34,212 nt of DNA from Planococcus sp. A6 (lineage in GTDB: Bacteria > Bacillota > Bacilli > Bacillales_A > Planococcaceae). The position numbers were made by a program, and so were the translations under genes. The DNA lies in contig NZ_JAPEHT010000024.1 in assembly GCF_028823615.1 (NCBI RefSeq), forward strand, positions 1 to 34,212. The letters run 5' to 3'. How positions within the stretch are numbered: the stretch's first letter is position 1; each line of letters starts with the position of its first letter. The notes below the pieces were generated by a model. It ran no database searches, had not been told where the DNA came from, and saw nothing but the letters and a program-made list of their open reading frames with translations. This document shows, piece by piece, positions 34,190 through 34,212 of the stretch.

Positions 34190-34212
34190 ATAAGTGAATT
34201 TCCACATGAAAA

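Overview
The window looks like a chromosomal segment of a low-to-mid GC Gram-positive bacterium, most likely of the Planococcaceae/Bacillaceae type. The reasons are strong AGGAGG-type ribosome binding sites, frequent TTG/GTG starts, four-base start/stop overlaps, U-rich hairpin terminators, lipoproteins with LxGC lipoboxes, and YesM/YesN-like and YugO-like proteins. I cannot name a species. No rRNA, tRNA, CRISPR array or insertion sequence was found, and no gene-free stretch exceeds 300 bases.

Left flank (1-10.55 kb, visibly GC-richer). It starts with a peptide/nickel-type ABC importer: a two-domain ATPase (minus strand) divergent from two permeases with large N-terminal membrane extensions and a lipoprotein that appears to be a circularly permuted family 5 substrate-binding protein. 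Next come a two-gene ABC-2 exporter, a divergent TetR-type regulator, and an aldo/keto reductase broken by an internal deletion and frameshift.

Central block (about 10.6-30.5 kb, visibly AT-richer). This is a coherent uptake and breakdown locus for an unidentified, probably N-heterocyclic or amide compound. It holds two ATZ/TRZ-like amidohydrolases, three CodA-like (cytosine-deaminase-like) amidohydrolases, two family 5 binding proteins (one frameshifted at its lipobox), a complete permease/ATPase set (one ATPase lacks its Walker B), an NCS1 permease, an SSS-type symporter, a LytS/YesM-type histidine kinase with an AraC-type response regulator, and an ankyrin-plus-TPR protein. The module 'binding protein - terminator - CodA-like enzyme' occurs twice, on either side of the minus-strand transporter and regulator genes. 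The plausible logic is that the kinase/regulator pair senses the compound, perhaps through the symporter encoded in the same operon, and activates promoters with weak -35 boxes in front of the binding-protein and enzyme genes. Substrates imported by the ABC, NCS1 or SSS systems are then hydrolysed by the five amidohydrolases.

Right flank (30.5-34.2 kb, GC-richer again): a possible 3' gene remnant, a YugO-like potassium channel, a HAD phosphatase, and an ABC-F ATPase preceded by a 44-codon leader ORF and a terminator, an arrangement typical of ribosome-mediated attenuation.

The best candidates for something undescribed are the permuted binding protein with its unusual permeases, and the five-amidohydrolase locus with its altered active-site motifs. 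Alignments described here were made by eye.
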